64,000 nucleotides of DNA from Bacillus subtilis subsp. subtilis (GTDB taxonomy: Bacteria > Pseudomonadota > Gammaproteobacteria > Xanthomonadales > Xanthomonadaceae), in contig JAHREJ010000001.1 of assembly GCA_021733645.1 (NCBI GenBank), forward strand, positions 1-64,000. Reading direction: 5' to 3'. The translations under genes and the position numbers were made by a program. The notes beneath the pieces were generated by a model. The model had not been told where the DNA came from, made no database searches, and saw only the letters and a list, made by a program, of their open reading frames with translations. Of the stretch, positions 18,303 through 26,239 are shown piece by piece; within the stretch, counting starts at the first letter, position 1, and every line of letters begins with the position of its first letter.

Positions 18303-20012
18303 GTGCCTGAAGCCCTGTTGTCCCGCCCGCGTTGGCGGCTGCTTGCCTGCCTGGCCATCGTGCTGGCGTTGCTGGCCGGGATCGGCCTGCGCCAACCGTC
18401 GCCGCCGGACGAGCCCCGGTTCGTGCTGGCCGCGCGTGCGATGGTCGACAGCGGCCACTGGCTGTTGCCGCACCGCGGTGGCGACCTGTATGCCGAGAAG
18501 CCACCGGTGTTCATGTGGATGCAGGCGGCCAGCCACCAGCTGCTGGGCAACTGGAACCTGGCCTTCCTGCTGCCCTCGCTGCTGGCCGCGTTGCTCACGC
18601 TGTGGCTGTGCTGGGACCTGGCCCGGCGCCTGTGGAACCGGCGCGTCGCCTGGTGGGCGATGCTGGCCCTGGCCAGCTGCCTGCAGTTCGGGTTGATGGC
18701 CAAGCGTGCGCAGATCGACATGGTGCTGGTGGGGCTGACCACGCTGGCGATGTGGGGCCTGCTGCGGCACCTGCTGGAGGCGCCCAACCGGCGCGCGGTG
18801 CTGCTGGCCGGGTTTGCCGCCGGGCTGGGCACGGTCACCAAGGGCGTGGGTTTCCTGCCGCTGCTGGTGCTGTTGCCCTGGGCGCTGTGGCGTTGGCGCG
18901 TACGCGGTGACGACGGTCATGGCGGGCGCGGGCGTGCCTTGTGGTGGCTGCTGCCGGGGTTCCTGCTGGGCACGGCGGTGTGGCTGGCGCCGCTGGGCAT
19001 CGCCTTGCTGCAAAGCCCGGACCCCAGCTTGCAGGCCTATGCACGCGAGCTGCTGTTCAAACAGACCGGCACGCGCTACGCCAACGCCTGGCACCACGTG
19101 AAGCCGGCCTGGTACTACCTGCAGGTGATGGCCACGCTGTGGCTGCCCGGCAGCCTGCTGTTGCCGGCGCTGCTGCCCGCCTGGTGGCGGCGGCTCAAAC
19201 GCCTGGACGGCCGCTACTGGCTGCTGCTGGGCTGGGCGCTGCTGGTGCTGGTGTTCTTCAGCGCCAGCCCGGGCAAGCGCGAGGTGTACATCTTCCCGAT
19301 GCTGCCCTTGCTGTGCGTGGCCGCCGCTCCACTGCTGCCCGGCCTGCTGCGCCGCCCCGGGCCGCGCTGGCTGCTGCTGGCCTACGTGGCGGTGCTGGCC
19401 GTGGCCGCGCTCTGGATCAGCGTGCATCTGCTTGGCGGCAGCCCGTGGGCGCATGCGCAGCTGGCCCGGCGGGCCATGCCCGATGCGCTGCTCACGCCGC
19501 TGGGCATGTGGATGTCCGGCTTCGGCGTCCTGCTGGCGGTGCTGGTGCTGTGGCTGCGCCAGCGGCGTGCCGGCACGCTGGTGGTGATCAGCGCCTGCCT
19601 GCTGTGGAACCTGTACGGCTGGGGCCTGATGCCGGCGCTGGACCCCTACAGCTCGGCCTCGGCATTGATGCAGCGGGTGGGCCAGCGGATCGGTCCGGCG
19701 GCGCAGCTGGGCCTGGTGGCCTGGCGCGAACAGAACCTGCTGCAGGCCGATCGCCAGGTGACCGAGTTCGGCTTCAAACGCCCCTGGGATGAACAATGGC
19801 AGCAGGCCGGGCCGTGGCTGCAACAGGCACCGCGCACGCGCTGGCTGCTGGTGCTGGACCAGGCCATGAGCCCGTGCGTGGACCGCGCGCAGGTGGTGGA
19901 CATTGGCAGCAGCAACCGCAACCGGTGGCAACTGGTCCCGGGTAGCGCATGGCAGGCCGATTGCGACGCGCACCTGGCCAGCGATGCGGCGTCGGACGAG
20001 GAGCAAGACTGA
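18303..20012 (+). CDS. ArnT-like membrane glycosyltransferase (GT83/PMT family)
   Basis: Integral-membrane transferase of the ArnT/PMT superfamily, which moves a sugar from a polyprenyl carrier onto lipid A or protein. The first periplasmic loop has the catalytic-type acidic pair PPDEPRF, followed by YAEKPPVFMWMQ, typical of ArnT-like enzymes. About 11-12 membrane segments follow over 569 residues. I use the GTG at 18303 (MPEALLSRPRW), which has a GGGAG ribosome-binding site; an in-frame ATG at 18234 would add a non-homologous segment. The donor is unknown because no arn biosynthesis genes are nearby, so aminoarabinose is only one possibility. Confidence 0.8.
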   Translation: MPEALLSRPRWRLLACLAIVLALLAGIGLRQPSPPDEPRFVLAARAMVDSGHWLLPHRGGDLYAEKPPVFMWMQAASHQLLGNWNLAFLLPSLLAALLTLWLCWDLARRLWNRRVAWWAMLALASCLQFGLMAKRAQIDMVLVGLTTLAMWGLLRHLLEAPNRRAVLLAGFAAGLGTVTKGVGFLPLLVLLPWALWRWRVRGDDGHGGRGRALWWLLPGFLLGTAVWLAPLGIALLQSPDPSLQAYARELLFKQTGTRYANAWHHVKPAWYYLQVMATLWLPGSLLLPALLPAWWRRLKRLDGRYWLLLGWALLVLVFFSASPGKREVYIFPMLPLLCVAAAPLLPGLLRRPGPRWLLLAYVAVLAVAALWISVHLLGGSPWAHAQLARRAMPDALLTPLGMWMSGFGVLLAVLVLWLRQRRAGTLVVISACLLWNLYGWGLMPALDPYSSASALMQRVGQRIGPAAQLGLVAWREQNLLQADRQVTEFGFKRPWDEQWQQAGPWLQQAPRTRWLLVLDQAMSPCVDRAQVVDIGSSNRNRWQLVPGSAWQADCDAHLASDAASDEEQD

Positions 20013-20123
20013 ACGGATCGCGTCTGCGGCCGCCGCTTAACCCGGCGCAAACACCGCTCCGACCGCTCTCCGACACAGCGCTGACGACCATGGCCGCGGA
20101 TCAACCCGCCCAACTTTCTGCCC

Positions 20124-20894
20124 ATGCCCTCAGCGCCAGCCGTCTCCCTCCCCCTGCCCCTGCGGGCCGCCGTCAGCCCGCGTTTCCTGCAACGGCACCT
20201 GTGGGTGCCATTGCTGGCAACCCTGGCCGCCAGCGGCGTGCTGATGGGGTTGCAGGGCGACCAGTGGCTGGCCGACCAGTTCTATCGGCTGGAGGGCCAT
20301 CAATGGGCGTTGCAGAACGCCTGGGTCACCAGTCACCTGGTGCACAAGGGCGGCAAATGGGCCAGCACGCTGGGCGCGCTGGTCGTGATCGTGCTGTGCA
20401 CCCATGCGTGGCGCACTGAGCGCGCCAAGGCGTGGCGTTGGCCGCTGCTGTACCTGGTCCTGGCGGTGGCCCTGGGCACCGGAGTGGTGTCGCTGCTCAA
20501 GTCGGTGACCAACATGGATTGCCCCTGGGACCTGGCCCGCTACGGCGGCCTGCGCGAATACGTGGGCCTGTTTGCTTCACGACCGCACGACATGCCGCGT
20601 GGCATCTGTTTTCCTGCGGGGCATTCAAGCGCGGGGTTCGCTTGGGTGAGTCTGTACTTCTTCGCCCTGCTGGTGCGCCCGGCGTGGCGTTGGCGGGGAC
20701 TGGCGGTGGGCCTGGTCGCCGGTGGCGTGTTCGGGCTGGCCCAGCAACTGCGCGGCGCGCACTTCGCCTCGCATGACCTGTGGACCGTGGCGACCTGCTG
20801 GCTGGTGTCGCTGGCGCTGTACCTTGCCTTCCAACCGTTGCAGGCGCGGGCAATGAACGCCCGTCACGTGGTGCCACAAGGAGACGCGGCATGA
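20124..20894 (+). CDS. PAP2-family membrane phosphatase
   Basis: Membrane phosphatase of 256 residues with six hydrophobic segments. The PAP2 signature appears in three parts: KSVTNMDCPWDL (position of KX6RP), CFPAGHSSAGFAW (PSGH block) and RGAHFASHDLW (SRX5HX3D block). In this context it may remove or transfer phosphate on lipid A or undecaprenyl pyrophosphate (LpxE/LpxT/LpxF type). Removing a phosphate would prepare a site for the phosphoethanolamine transferase that follows. It overlaps eptA by four bases (ATGA), so it is tightly coupled. Confidence 0.88.
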   Translation: MPSAPAVSLPLPLRAAVSPRFLQRHLWVPLLATLAASGVLMGLQGDQWLADQFYRLEGHQWALQNAWVTSHLVHKGGKWASTLGALVVIVLCTHAWRTERAKAWRWPLLYLVLAVALGTGVVSLLKSVTNMDCPWDLARYGGLREYVGLFASRPHDMPRGICFPAGHSSAGFAWVSLYFFALLVRPAWRWRGLAVGLVAGGVFGLAQQLRGAHFASHDLWTVATCWLVSLALYLAFQPLQARAMNARHVVPQGDAA

Positions 20895-22543
20895 GTACCT
20901 CGGTATCACGCGCATCGCGCTTCAGCGACCTGGCGCGCCTGCGCAGCTGGCGTCCACAGGTGTCCACCGAGCGGCTGATCGTGCTCACCAGCGTGTTCTT
21001 CGCGCTGGCCTGCAACGGCCTGTTCTGGCATAGCGCAATGGCCACCCACCCCGGCAGCCTGCGCTTTGCCACCTCGTTGTTCCTGTTCCTGGTGGGTGCG
21101 CACTGCCTGCTGATGGGCCTGCTGGTGTGGCGCTGGAATGCCAAGGTGGTGATCGGCGTGCTGTTGATCGGTACGGCGCTGGCCGCGCACTACATGAGCA
21201 GCTACCACATCTATCTGGATGCGGACATGCTGCGCAACGTGCTCGCCACCGACCACAAGGAAAGCCGCGAGCTGATGACGGCCGCGATGCTGCCGCCGCT
21301 GCTGATGCTGGCACTGCTGCCGATGCTGGTGGTGTGGCGAATGCAGTTGACCCGGCGCAGCTGGGGCAAGGCGTTGCTGTGGCGCGCCGGTTTCCTGCTG
21401 GTGTCGGTGCTGGTCGCGCTGGGGGGGGCGATGCTGTCGTTCCAGGAAATGTCGGCGTTGATGCGCAACCAGCGCGAAGTACGCTACCTGGCCACGCCGG
21501 GCAATTTCCTGCTCGGGCTGCCCAAGGCGCTGCGCGGCGACAACCCGATCCAGCGCGCACCGAAACTGCCCATCGGCACCGATGCCACCGCCACCCCGCG
21601 CGCGGCCGGGAGCCGCCCGCGGCTGCTGGTGATCGTGATGGGCGAAACCGCCCGTGCACAGAACTGGGGGCTCAACGGCTATTCGCGGCAGACCACGCCC
21701 GAGCTGGCGCAGACCAACGCGATCAACTTCCCCGACATGCATTCGTGCGGGACCAGCACCGAGGTGTCGCTGCCGTGCCTGTTCTCGCCCTACGGCCGGC
21801 ACGACTACGATGAGAAGAAGATCCGCGCCCACCAGTCGCTGCTGCACGTGCTGGAGCGCGCCGGGATCGGCACGTTGTGGCGCGACAACCAGTCCGGCTG
21901 CAAAGGGGTGTGCGAAGGCTTGCCGATGCAGGCGCTGGACGATGCGAAGAACCCGCAGCTGTGCGCCAACGGCCGCTGCATGGATGAAATCCTGATCGAC
22001 GACCTGGCCGCGCAGGTGCGTGCCAAGCCCGGTGACCGGGTGGTGGTGCTGCACCAGCTGGGCAATCACGGGCCCAGCTACTTCGAGCGCTATCCGGCCC
22101 GCTTCCGCCGCTTCACGCCCACCTGCGACACCGCCGACCTGGGCAAGTGCAGCCGCGCCGAGATCACCAACAGCTACGACAACGCACTGCTGTACACCGA
22201 CCACCTGTTGAGCCGCACCATCGGCACGTTGCAGGGCATGGACGACTACGACACGGCGATGATCTACCTGTCCGACCACGGTGAATCGCTGGGCGAAAAA
22301 GGCTTGTTCCTGCATGGCGTGCCGTATGCGATCGCACCGCAGGAGCAGACCCGTGTCCCGATGACGATGTGGTTCTCACCGTCCTTCGCCACCAACCGCG
22401 GGCTCAACCTGGCCTGCGTGCGGCAGCGCGCGGGCAAGTACACCGACCACGACAATCTGTTCCCGTCGGTGTTGGGGCTGATGCAGGTCAAGACCTCGGT
22501 GTATGAGCGCGACCGCGATCTGTTTGCGGCGTGCGAGGCGTAG
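20891..22543 (+). CDS. eptA: Lipid A phosphoethanolamine transferase, EptA family
   Basis: Inner-membrane enzyme with a periplasmic sulfatase-fold domain that adds phosphoethanolamine to lipid A and can lower susceptibility to cationic peptides. Five N-terminal membrane segments span about residues 28-180. The metal site includes Glu252 (VMGETARAQNWG), the nucleophile Thr290 (CGTSTEVSLPC) and SDHGESLGE near the C-terminus. Cys286 and Cys296 have the spacing of the conserved disulfide beside the nucleophile. At 550 residues it is full length. The ATG at 20891 overlaps the PAP2 stop. MCR enzymes belong to the same family, but the chromosomal operon context points to an intrinsic enzyme. Confidence 0.93.
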   Translation: MSTSVSRASRFSDLARLRSWRPQVSTERLIVLTSVFFALACNGLFWHSAMATHPGSLRFATSLFLFLVGAHCLLMGLLVWRWNAKVVIGVLLIGTALAAHYMSSYHIYLDADMLRNVLATDHKESRELMTAAMLPPLLMLALLPMLVVWRMQLTRRSWGKALLWRAGFLLVSVLVALGGAMLSFQEMSALMRNQREVRYLATPGNFLLGLPKALRGDNPIQRAPKLPIGTDATATPRAAGSRPRLLVIVMGETARAQNWGLNGYSRQTTPELAQTNAINFPDMHSCGTSTEVSLPCLFSPYGRHDYDEKKIRAHQSLLHVLERAGIGTLWRDNQSGCKGVCEGLPMQALDDAKNPQLCANGRCMDEILIDDLAAQVRAKPGDRVVVLHQLGNHGPSYFERYPARFRRFTPTCDTADLGKCSRAEITNSYDNALLYTDHLLSRTIGTLQGMDDYDTAMIYLSDHGESLGEKGLFLHGVPYAIAPQEQTRVPMTMWFSPSFATNRGLNLACVRQRAGKYTDHDNLFPSVLGLMQVKTSVYERDRDLFAACEA

Positions 22544-22572
22544 GGTCCAACTGACTACTCGCTTTCCGCGCA

Positions 22573-22683
22573 AGGCGAGAGTGGCCAGACCCTGGCGGGA
22601 CACGCCGTGAACCCATCCCTGGGGGCTCGTGGGCGCCGTCCATGGCGCCCAACGGTCCCGCCAGGGTCTGGCCACTCTCGCCT
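22573..22683 (-). repeat. LSE2 hairpin element, copy B (28-bp perfect arms)
   Basis: Arms 22573-22600 and 22656-22683 are exact reverse complements. The 55-base loop, read on the minus strand, begins CCGTTGGGCGCCATGGACGG and ends GGCGTG. The loop of copy C has the same length and is about 80% identical, while the arms share only the innermost eight bases with it. Confidence 0.85.
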
Positions 22684-22807
22684 CCCAGCTTCTGCGTCGC
22701 CTGATAGCAAAGTCACATGCAACCCACGTGAGCCCAGCGCAATGCGGGGCGTTGCCGTAGTAGTTGCGCTTGCCCTTGCCATGCGCACCCGCCCTGCGTG
22801 GAAAGGG

Positions 22808-22906
22808 CGGCACGGGTGGGTTGGCGGGACCGTTGGGCGCCATGGATGGCGCTCACGAGCCTACACGGACGTACTTGCGGCGTGTCCCGCCAACCCACCC
22901 GTGCCG
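22808..22906 (+). repeat. LSE2 hairpin element, copy C (22-bp perfect arms)
   Basis: Arms 22808-22829 and 22885-22906 pair perfectly around a 55-base loop (CCGTTGGGCGCCATGGATGG to GGCGTG). It lies 124 bp from copy B and in the opposite orientation, between eptA and the peptidase gene. Open reading frames across it, which would extend the peptidase N-terminus, derive from the repeat and are not coding. Confidence 0.85.
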
Positions 22907-23031
22907 ACCCGCCAACCGCGACAATGACGCTCTGTTGTTGGCGCGCGAAGCGCGCTTGCTGCCCTGCCCCTTGCGGTGCGGCGGGTGGTTCACTAGCCTT
23001 CGCCGGTCTGTCACCACCCAAGGATGTCCCC

Positions 23032-25005
23032 GTGAACCACCGCCCGCTCCTGCTGGCCCTGGCTGTCGGTGCTGCCGCACTGACGCTGGCGGCCTGCCAG
23101 AAGGAACCCACCCCGGCCGATGCGCCAGCCGCGAACAGCACCACGCCGGCCGAGACCGCGGACCAGTTCATCGCCCGCGTCAACGCCGAGTACAAGGCCA
23201 TGTACCCGGAAATGACCTCGGCGCAGTGGCTGTCCTCGACCTACATCAACGAGGACTCCGAGCGCGTGGCGGCCAAGGCCAACGAACGCTGGCTGACCGT
23301 GCTCAATAGCTGGATCACCCAGGCGGGCAAGTACGACGGCCAGCCCATGAGCGAAGACACCAAGCGCCAGATCCACCTGCTCAAGCTGATGACCGCCATG
23401 CCCGCCCCGCGCGATCCGGCCAAGCTGTCCGAGCTGACCCGCATCGCCAGCCGCATGGAAGGCGCCTACGGTTCGGGCAAGTACTGCACCGACGAGACCA
23501 ACCCGGCCAGCTGCCGCCAGCTGGGCGACCTGGAACAGGTGCTGGCTCGCAGCCGCGACTATGACAAGCAGCTGGATGCCTGGCAGGGCTGGCACGCCAC
23601 CACCAAGCCAATGCGCGCCGATTACCAGCGCTTTGTCGGCCTGGTCAACGAAGGCGCCAAGGAAATGGGCTTTGCCGACGCCGGCCAGATGTGGCGCAGC
23701 GGCTATGACATGCCGCCCGAGCAGATCGGCCCGGAAACCGACCGCCTGTGGGAACAGGTCAAGCCGATGTACGAGCAGCTGCACTGCTATGCGCGGACCA
23801 AGCTGGACACCACCTACGGCAAGGACAAGGCCGAGACCGACGGTGGCCTGATCGCCGCGCATCTGCTGGGCAACATGTGGCAGCAGGACTGGTCCAACCT
23901 GTGGGACCAGCTGGAGCCCTACCCCGGCGCCGGCAGCCTGGACATCACCGCCGCGCTGGAAAAGCAGTACCAGACCAACCTGAGCGGTGCGCTGGCCAAG
24001 GCCGGCGGCAGCAATGCCAACGTTGAAGCGCTCTACAAGGCGCAGCGTGAGGCCGAACTGCGTACCGCCAAGCAGATGACCGAGCGCGCACAGGACTTCT
24101 ACGTCTCGCTGGGCATGCCCGCGCTGCCGAAATCGTATTGGGACAAGACCCAGTTCATCAAGCCGCTGGACCGCGACGTGGTCTGCCATGCCAGCGCGTG
24201 GGACATGAACATGGACGGCGATGTCCGCACCAAGATGTGCATCAAGCCGACCGAAGAGAACTTCACCACCATCTACCACGAGCTGGGCCACATCTATTAC
24301 GACCTGGCCTACAACCCGCTGCCGCCGCTGTTCCAGGGCGGTGCCAACGATGGCTTCCACGAAGCGATCGGCGACACCATCGTGCTGGCGATGACCCCGC
24401 AGTACCTCAACTCGATCGGCCTGGTGGACAAGCCGCAGGAAAGCCGCGAGGCCACCATCAACGCGCAGATGCGCATGGCCCTGAGCGGGGTGTCGTTCCT
24501 GCCGTTCGGGCTGATGATCGACCGCTGGCGCTGGGGCGTGTTCGACGGCTCCATCACCCCGGACCACTACAACCAGGCCTGGTGGGACCTGAAGGCCAAG
24601 TACCAGGGCGTGGCCCCGGCCAGCACGCGCGGTGAGGAGTTCTTCGATCCGGGCGCCAAGTACCACGTGCCGGGCAATACCCCGTACACGCGCTACTTCC
24701 TGGCGCGCATCCTGCAGTTCCAGTTCTACAAGGGCCTGTGCGATGCGTCCGGCTACAAGGGGCCGCTGCACCAGTGCAGCTTCTACGGCAACAAGGAAGC
24801 CGGGCAGAAGTTCTGGGCGATGCTGAGCAAGGGTGCCAGCCAGCCGTGGCAGGCCACCCTGCGCGAGATCACCGGCGGCGACAAGCTCGATGCCGGCCCG
24901 ATGATCGAGTACTTCACCCCGGTCAACGACTGGCTCAAGCAGCAGAACCAGGGCCAGATGTGCGGCTGGAAGGCACCGGCTGCGGCGGCACCCGCCGCAC
25001 CGTAA
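23032..25005 (+). CDS. M2-family (ACE-like) peptidyl-dipeptidase lipoprotein
   Basis: Zinc metallopeptidase related to angiotensin-converting enzyme, expected to release C-terminal dipeptides in the periplasm. I use the GTG at 23032, preceded by AAGGA with good spacing. It gives a lipoprotein signal (MNHRPLLLAL...LTLAAC) with lipidated Cys22. The zinc site is His416-Glu417-x-x-His420 (YHELGHIYYD) and Glu444 (FHEAIGDT), with the 28-residue spacing of human ACE. Length of 657 residues is one complete M2 domain. Bacterial M2 enzymes are scattered, and Xanthomonas and Stenotrophomonas are among the known carriers; their physiological substrate is unknown. Confidence 0.92.
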   Translation: MNHRPLLLALAVGAAALTLAACQKEPTPADAPAANSTTPAETADQFIARVNAEYKAMYPEMTSAQWLSSTYINEDSERVAAKANERWLTVLNSWITQAGKYDGQPMSEDTKRQIHLLKLMTAMPAPRDPAKLSELTRIASRMEGAYGSGKYCTDETNPASCRQLGDLEQVLARSRDYDKQLDAWQGWHATTKPMRADYQRFVGLVNEGAKEMGFADAGQMWRSGYDMPPEQIGPETDRLWEQVKPMYEQLHCYARTKLDTTYGKDKAETDGGLIAAHLLGNMWQQDWSNLWDQLEPYPGAGSLDITAALEKQYQTNLSGALAKAGGSNANVEALYKAQREAELRTAKQMTERAQDFYVSLGMPALPKSYWDKTQFIKPLDRDVVCHASAWDMNMDGDVRTKMCIKPTEENFTTIYHELGHIYYDLAYNPLPPLFQGGANDGFHEAIGDTIVLAMTPQYLNSIGLVDKPQESREATINAQMRMALSGVSFLPFGLMIDRWRWGVFDGSITPDHYNQAWWDLKAKYQGVAPASTRGEEFFDPGAKYHVPGNTPYTRYFLARILQFQFYKGLCDASGYKGPLHQCSFYGNKEAGQKFWAMLSKGASQPWQATLREITGGDKLDAGPMIEYFTPVNDWLKQQNQGQMCGWKAPAAAAPAAP

Positions 25006-25046
25006 CCGGTGGTGCCGGGCGATGCCCGGCCGAACCGGATGCCACG

Positions 25047-25074
25047 AAAAACCGGCCGAAAGGCCGGTTTTTTT
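25047..25074 (+). terminator. Intrinsic terminator of the M2 peptidase gene
   Basis: The stem AAACCGGCC, loop GAAA and GGCCGGTTT is followed by a T-run. The LSE1-associated tail (GGTTCTTCTCCC) begins at the very next base. Confidence 0.9.
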
Positions 25075-25199
25075 GGTTCTTCTCCCTTCTGAGCGGGCGT
25101 CTTGTTGCAAGGCCGCCGCAGGGTGAGCACTACGCTATGCGAGTGGTCGGATGTGCAGGCCGGCTGACGTCTCTGATCGGGCCAGTCGCGAGCGTGAGG
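25075..25199 (-). repeat. LSE1-associated tail, inverted relative to the copy at 14558-14695
   Basis: In reverse complement this stretch reads GGCCCTCACGCTCGC, then about 100 partly matching bases, then GGGAGAAGAACC, as does the right flank of LSE1 copy 2. In copy 2 the tail is to the right of the hairpin; here it is to the left, although both loops read in the same direction. Confidence 0.6.
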
Positions 25200-25298
25200 G
25201 CCCCGTAGCAGCCGGTAGGCCCCTGGGCAAAGTAAAGGAGGAGGCCGCCACGCGGCCGGGGGACATTTGCGCCAGGGGCCTACCGGCTGCTACGGGGC
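25200..25298 (+). repeat. LSE1 hairpin element, copy 3 (27-bp perfect arms)
   Basis: Arms 25200-25226 and 25272-25298 are exact reverse complements around a 45-base loop (GCAAAGTAAAGGAGGAGG, inner stem GGCCGC/GCGGCC, then ACATTTGCG). It is one of four copies or remnants in this convergent gap. Confidence 0.88.
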
Positions 25299-25348
25299 TC
25301 GGCTTGCGGTGCGCAGGTGGACGCCACGCTTTTTTGACGGGGGGCGGT

Positions 25349-25464
25349 GAGTCGGGCGCTGGGACACGATGCCATTGCCGACGACTGTTCCCCGGCGTCG
25401 GCCTGGAGCCGGCCCCTCCTCCTTTGCGTCGCCCGCAAGGGCATAGCGGCCCAGGTAGCGAGAC
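25349..25464 (-). repeat. LSE1 element, degenerate copy 4
   Basis: On the minus strand the loop retains CGCAAAGGAGGAGGGGCC, CAGGCCGACGCCGG and AACAGTCGTCGG. The arms (around GTCGGGCGCTGGG and the CTACCTGGGCCGCTATGCC side) pair only partly. The arm words resemble those of copy 1, placing it in the same subtype. Confidence 0.6.
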
Positions 25465-25514
25465 CACCGGCGGCACGCAAAAGAGCGGTGTTGCCGCCCG
25501 CTTCCGCAAGCCGC

Positions 25515-25611
25515 GCCCCTTGGCGGCCGGCAGGCGCCTGGCAAAGTAAAGGAGGAGGCCGCCACGCGGCCGGGGGACATTTGCACAGGGGCCTGCCGGC
25601 CGCCAAGGGGC
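25515..25611 (+). repeat. LSE1 hairpin element, copy 5
   Basis: Arms 25515-25540 and 25586-25611 (26 bp, one mismatch) enclose a 45-base loop that differs from copy 3 only at its last base. The right flank (CCTCACGCTCGC, then GCGGAGACAGCG) matches the start of the copy 2 tail. Confidence 0.85.
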
Positions 25612-25677
25612 CCTCACGCTCGCGGCAGGCCCGAGCGGAGACAGCGCTACGATCCACAAGGAGGCGTCTCCCGGAGT

Positions 25678-25730
25678 TGGGCGAAGCACCAAATAGAGGG
25701 GGAGGTGGCGGCCGCAGGCCGACGCCGCGT
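25678..25730 (+). repeat. LSE1 element, remnant copy 6
   Basis: GCGAAGCACCAAATAGAGGGGGAGG followed by GGCCGCAGGCCGACGCCG resembles the loop of copy 1 but lacks arms and the right half. It touches the stop codon of the convergent gene at 25732. Confidence 0.5.
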
Positions 25731-25731
25731 G

Positions 25732-26124
25732 TCAGGCGTTGTCGCGGCCCCTGAGGCTGGCGGCCAGTTCGGCCTTGAACTGCTCGAAATCCTTGCCCTC
25801 GGCCTGGGCCTCGGCGTGCGCGGCATCCTTCAACGCATCCGAATACACCAGGCGTACCGGCGTGCCCTTGCGTTCGTGCAGCTCGGCGGCCTGCATGATC
25901 AGGGCCAGCACGCGCGCGGCGCTGGCCGTCTGGCCGGCGATGCGGCCATCCATGCCCAGCACCCATTCGCCATCGCGGCGCACGATGCCCGCCAGCAGCG
26001 TGCGCTGCTGGTCGCGCAGTTCGGCATGCGGCTCGACCGGCGGCGTGGCGGCCTGCTCACGGTTGGCGGCCTGGGTTTCGCGGCGCCGGCGGATGTCGCG
26101 GCGCAGTTTGGAGGTGGTCGACAT
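25732..26124 (-). CDS. Hypothetical 130-residue protein
   Basis: I do not recognise a family. The protein starts MSTTSKLRRDIRRRRETQAA, a strongly basic amphipathic stretch, followed by an Ala/Pro linker and a mixed alpha/beta part containing GIVRRDGEWVLGMDGRIAG. It ends in a charged helix rich in Ala, Glu and Lys. There is no signal peptide or membrane segment, so it is cytoplasmic, and the basic start could bind nucleic acid. Codon use looks like the neighbours. It lies 115 bp downstream of the Bcr-type exporter stop on the same strand, facing the M2 peptidase gene across the LSE1 array. Confidence 0.7.
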   Translation of the reverse strand: MSTTSKLRRDIRRRRETQAANREQAATPPVEPHAELRDQQRTLLAGIVRRDGEWVLGMDGRIAGQTASAARVLALIMQAAELHERKGTPVRLVYSDALKDAAHAEAQAEGKDFEQFKAELAASLRGRDNA

Positions 26125-26239
26125 CAAGGACTTCCGGACTGCATCAAAGCGACAAGGATACCGCACGGGCCTTTGGGGGCCGTCCAGGCCCGTGCCACCA
26201 GGCCCGGGGCGTGACCAGCGCACGGCCGGGCACGGCGGC

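Noticed and set aside
20891-22543. Mobile colistin resistance (mcr-type) gene
   Set aside because: There are no insertion sequences around it, codon use matches the neighbours, and it overlaps a PAP2 gene in an operon facing a two-component system, so it is an intrinsic eptA.
22798-23031. N-terminal extension of the M2 peptidase
   Set aside because: The extension is translated from an LSE2 hairpin, and the GTG at 23032 has a good ribosome-binding site and begins a proper lipoprotein signal.
25135-25966. Several overlapping small open frames on both strands
   Set aside because: They are translations of the LSE1 repeats and of the antisense of the hypothetical gene; none has a ribosome-binding site or conserved content.
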